Program-made: the position numbers and the translations under genes | Assembly: GCA_900321595.1 (NCBI GenBank) | Contig: ONWP01000038.1 | Location: 1-5,778 of the forward strand | DNA: 5,778 nt | From: an uncultured Eubacteriales bacterium | Lineage (GTDB): Bacteria > Bacillota > Clostridia > Oscillospirales > Acutalibacteraceae | Reading direction: 5' to 3' | Shown: in pieces, positions 5,566 through 5,778 of the stretch | Layout of the letters: each line of letters starts with the position of its first letter | Position numbering within the stretch: position 1 is the stretch's first letter | The notes under the pieces: model-generated | Told to the model about the DNA's origin: nothing | Database searches by the model: none | What the model saw: the letters and a program-made list of their open reading frames with translations, nothing else

Positions 5566-5778
5566 ATGAAACACAAACGCGTATGGAGCGTTCTGCTCTG
5601 TCTGGTCCTGGCTCTGACCCTGATCCCGCTGGGCGCCTTCGAAGCGTTCGCCGTCGAGCACTATGGCCTCTGGGTTGGCGGCGTCGAGGTCACCAGCCAG
5701 AACCATACCAATTTCCACAAGCGTATCAATTTCAACCCGGCGACGAATACGCTGCAGTGTACGATGCATCCCGGCGAA
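5566..5778 (+). CDS. Secreted repeat protein, N-terminal part (3' partial)
   Basis: ATG 5566 follows the ribosome binding site GGGAGG (5553-5558) by 7 nt, and the frame stays open for 71 codons to the window edge. Residues 1-29 are a classic Sec signal peptide: basic MKHKR, a hydrophobic core at about 6-20, and a likely cleavage after AFA at residue 29. The mature protein begins with YGLWVGGVEVTSQN and continues to FNPATNTLQCTM. This resembles the first copy of a short beta-strand repeat (LWVGGVxVTxxN ... YDPATNTLTL) frequent at the N-terminus of large secreted proteins of gut Clostridia. Its function is not known to me. Together with the dockerin gene at the other edge, it shows that the operon lies among genes for extracellular proteins. 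Whether it carries later domains such as a dockerin cannot be seen. Confidence 0.85.
   Translation, partial: MKHKRVWSVLLCLVLALTLIPLGAFEAFAVEHYGLWVGGVEVTSQNHTNFHKRINFNPATNTLQCTMHPGE

Overview
The window looks like a chromosomal segment of a GC-rich, gut-type Firmicute (Clostridia, probably Oscillospiraceae/Ruminococcaceae). The evidence is a dockerin repeat at the left edge, a secreted protein opening with a repeat (YGLWVGGVEVTSQN) common in that group at the right edge, strong SigA-type promoters, Gram-positive ribosome binding sites, and a peptidoglycan-modification gene set known from low-GC Gram-positives. The genus is inference from reading; no search was run.

Layout. 1-122: the 3' end of a dockerin-bearing (probably extracellular) protein, closed by a strong hairpin terminator (179-213). 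245-272: a near-consensus promoter overlapped by a dyad-symmetric, operator-like sequence. 317-5373: a compact four-gene plus-strand operon encoding a D-aspartate ligase-type ATP-grasp enzyme, an aspartate racemase (11-nt overlap), a glutamine-dependent asparagine synthase-type amidotransferase (22-nt gap) and a metallophosphoesterase with a C-terminal beta-sandwich-like domain (15-nt gap). It ends at a terminator at 5391-5416. 5481-5510: a second strong promoter, also overlapped by a dyad, drives a secreted protein that starts at 5566 and runs off the window.

How the genes fit together. The first three genes form a coherent pathway. The racemase makes D-Asp from L-Asp. The ATP-grasp ligase, which closely resembles Enterococcus faecium Asl(fm), would couple the beta-carboxyl of D-Asp to the side-chain amine of the third stem residue (L-Lys in known cases) of a peptidoglycan precursor. 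The AsnB/AsnH-type enzyme would amidate the alpha-carboxyl to give D-isoasparagine, as reported for AsnH in Lactococcus lactis. The window therefore probably encodes a complete, self-contained route to a D-Asx peptidoglycan crossbridge in an organism outside the lactic acid bacteria where it was worked out. The fourth gene, a cytosolic metallophosphoesterase with a non-canonical GNHE motif (Ser for Asn), has no known role in that pathway and is the main unknown.

The most interesting observations are the complete crossbridge operon, its unexplained phosphoesterase partner, and the two unrelated dyads that sit over the -10 and start region of both promoters.
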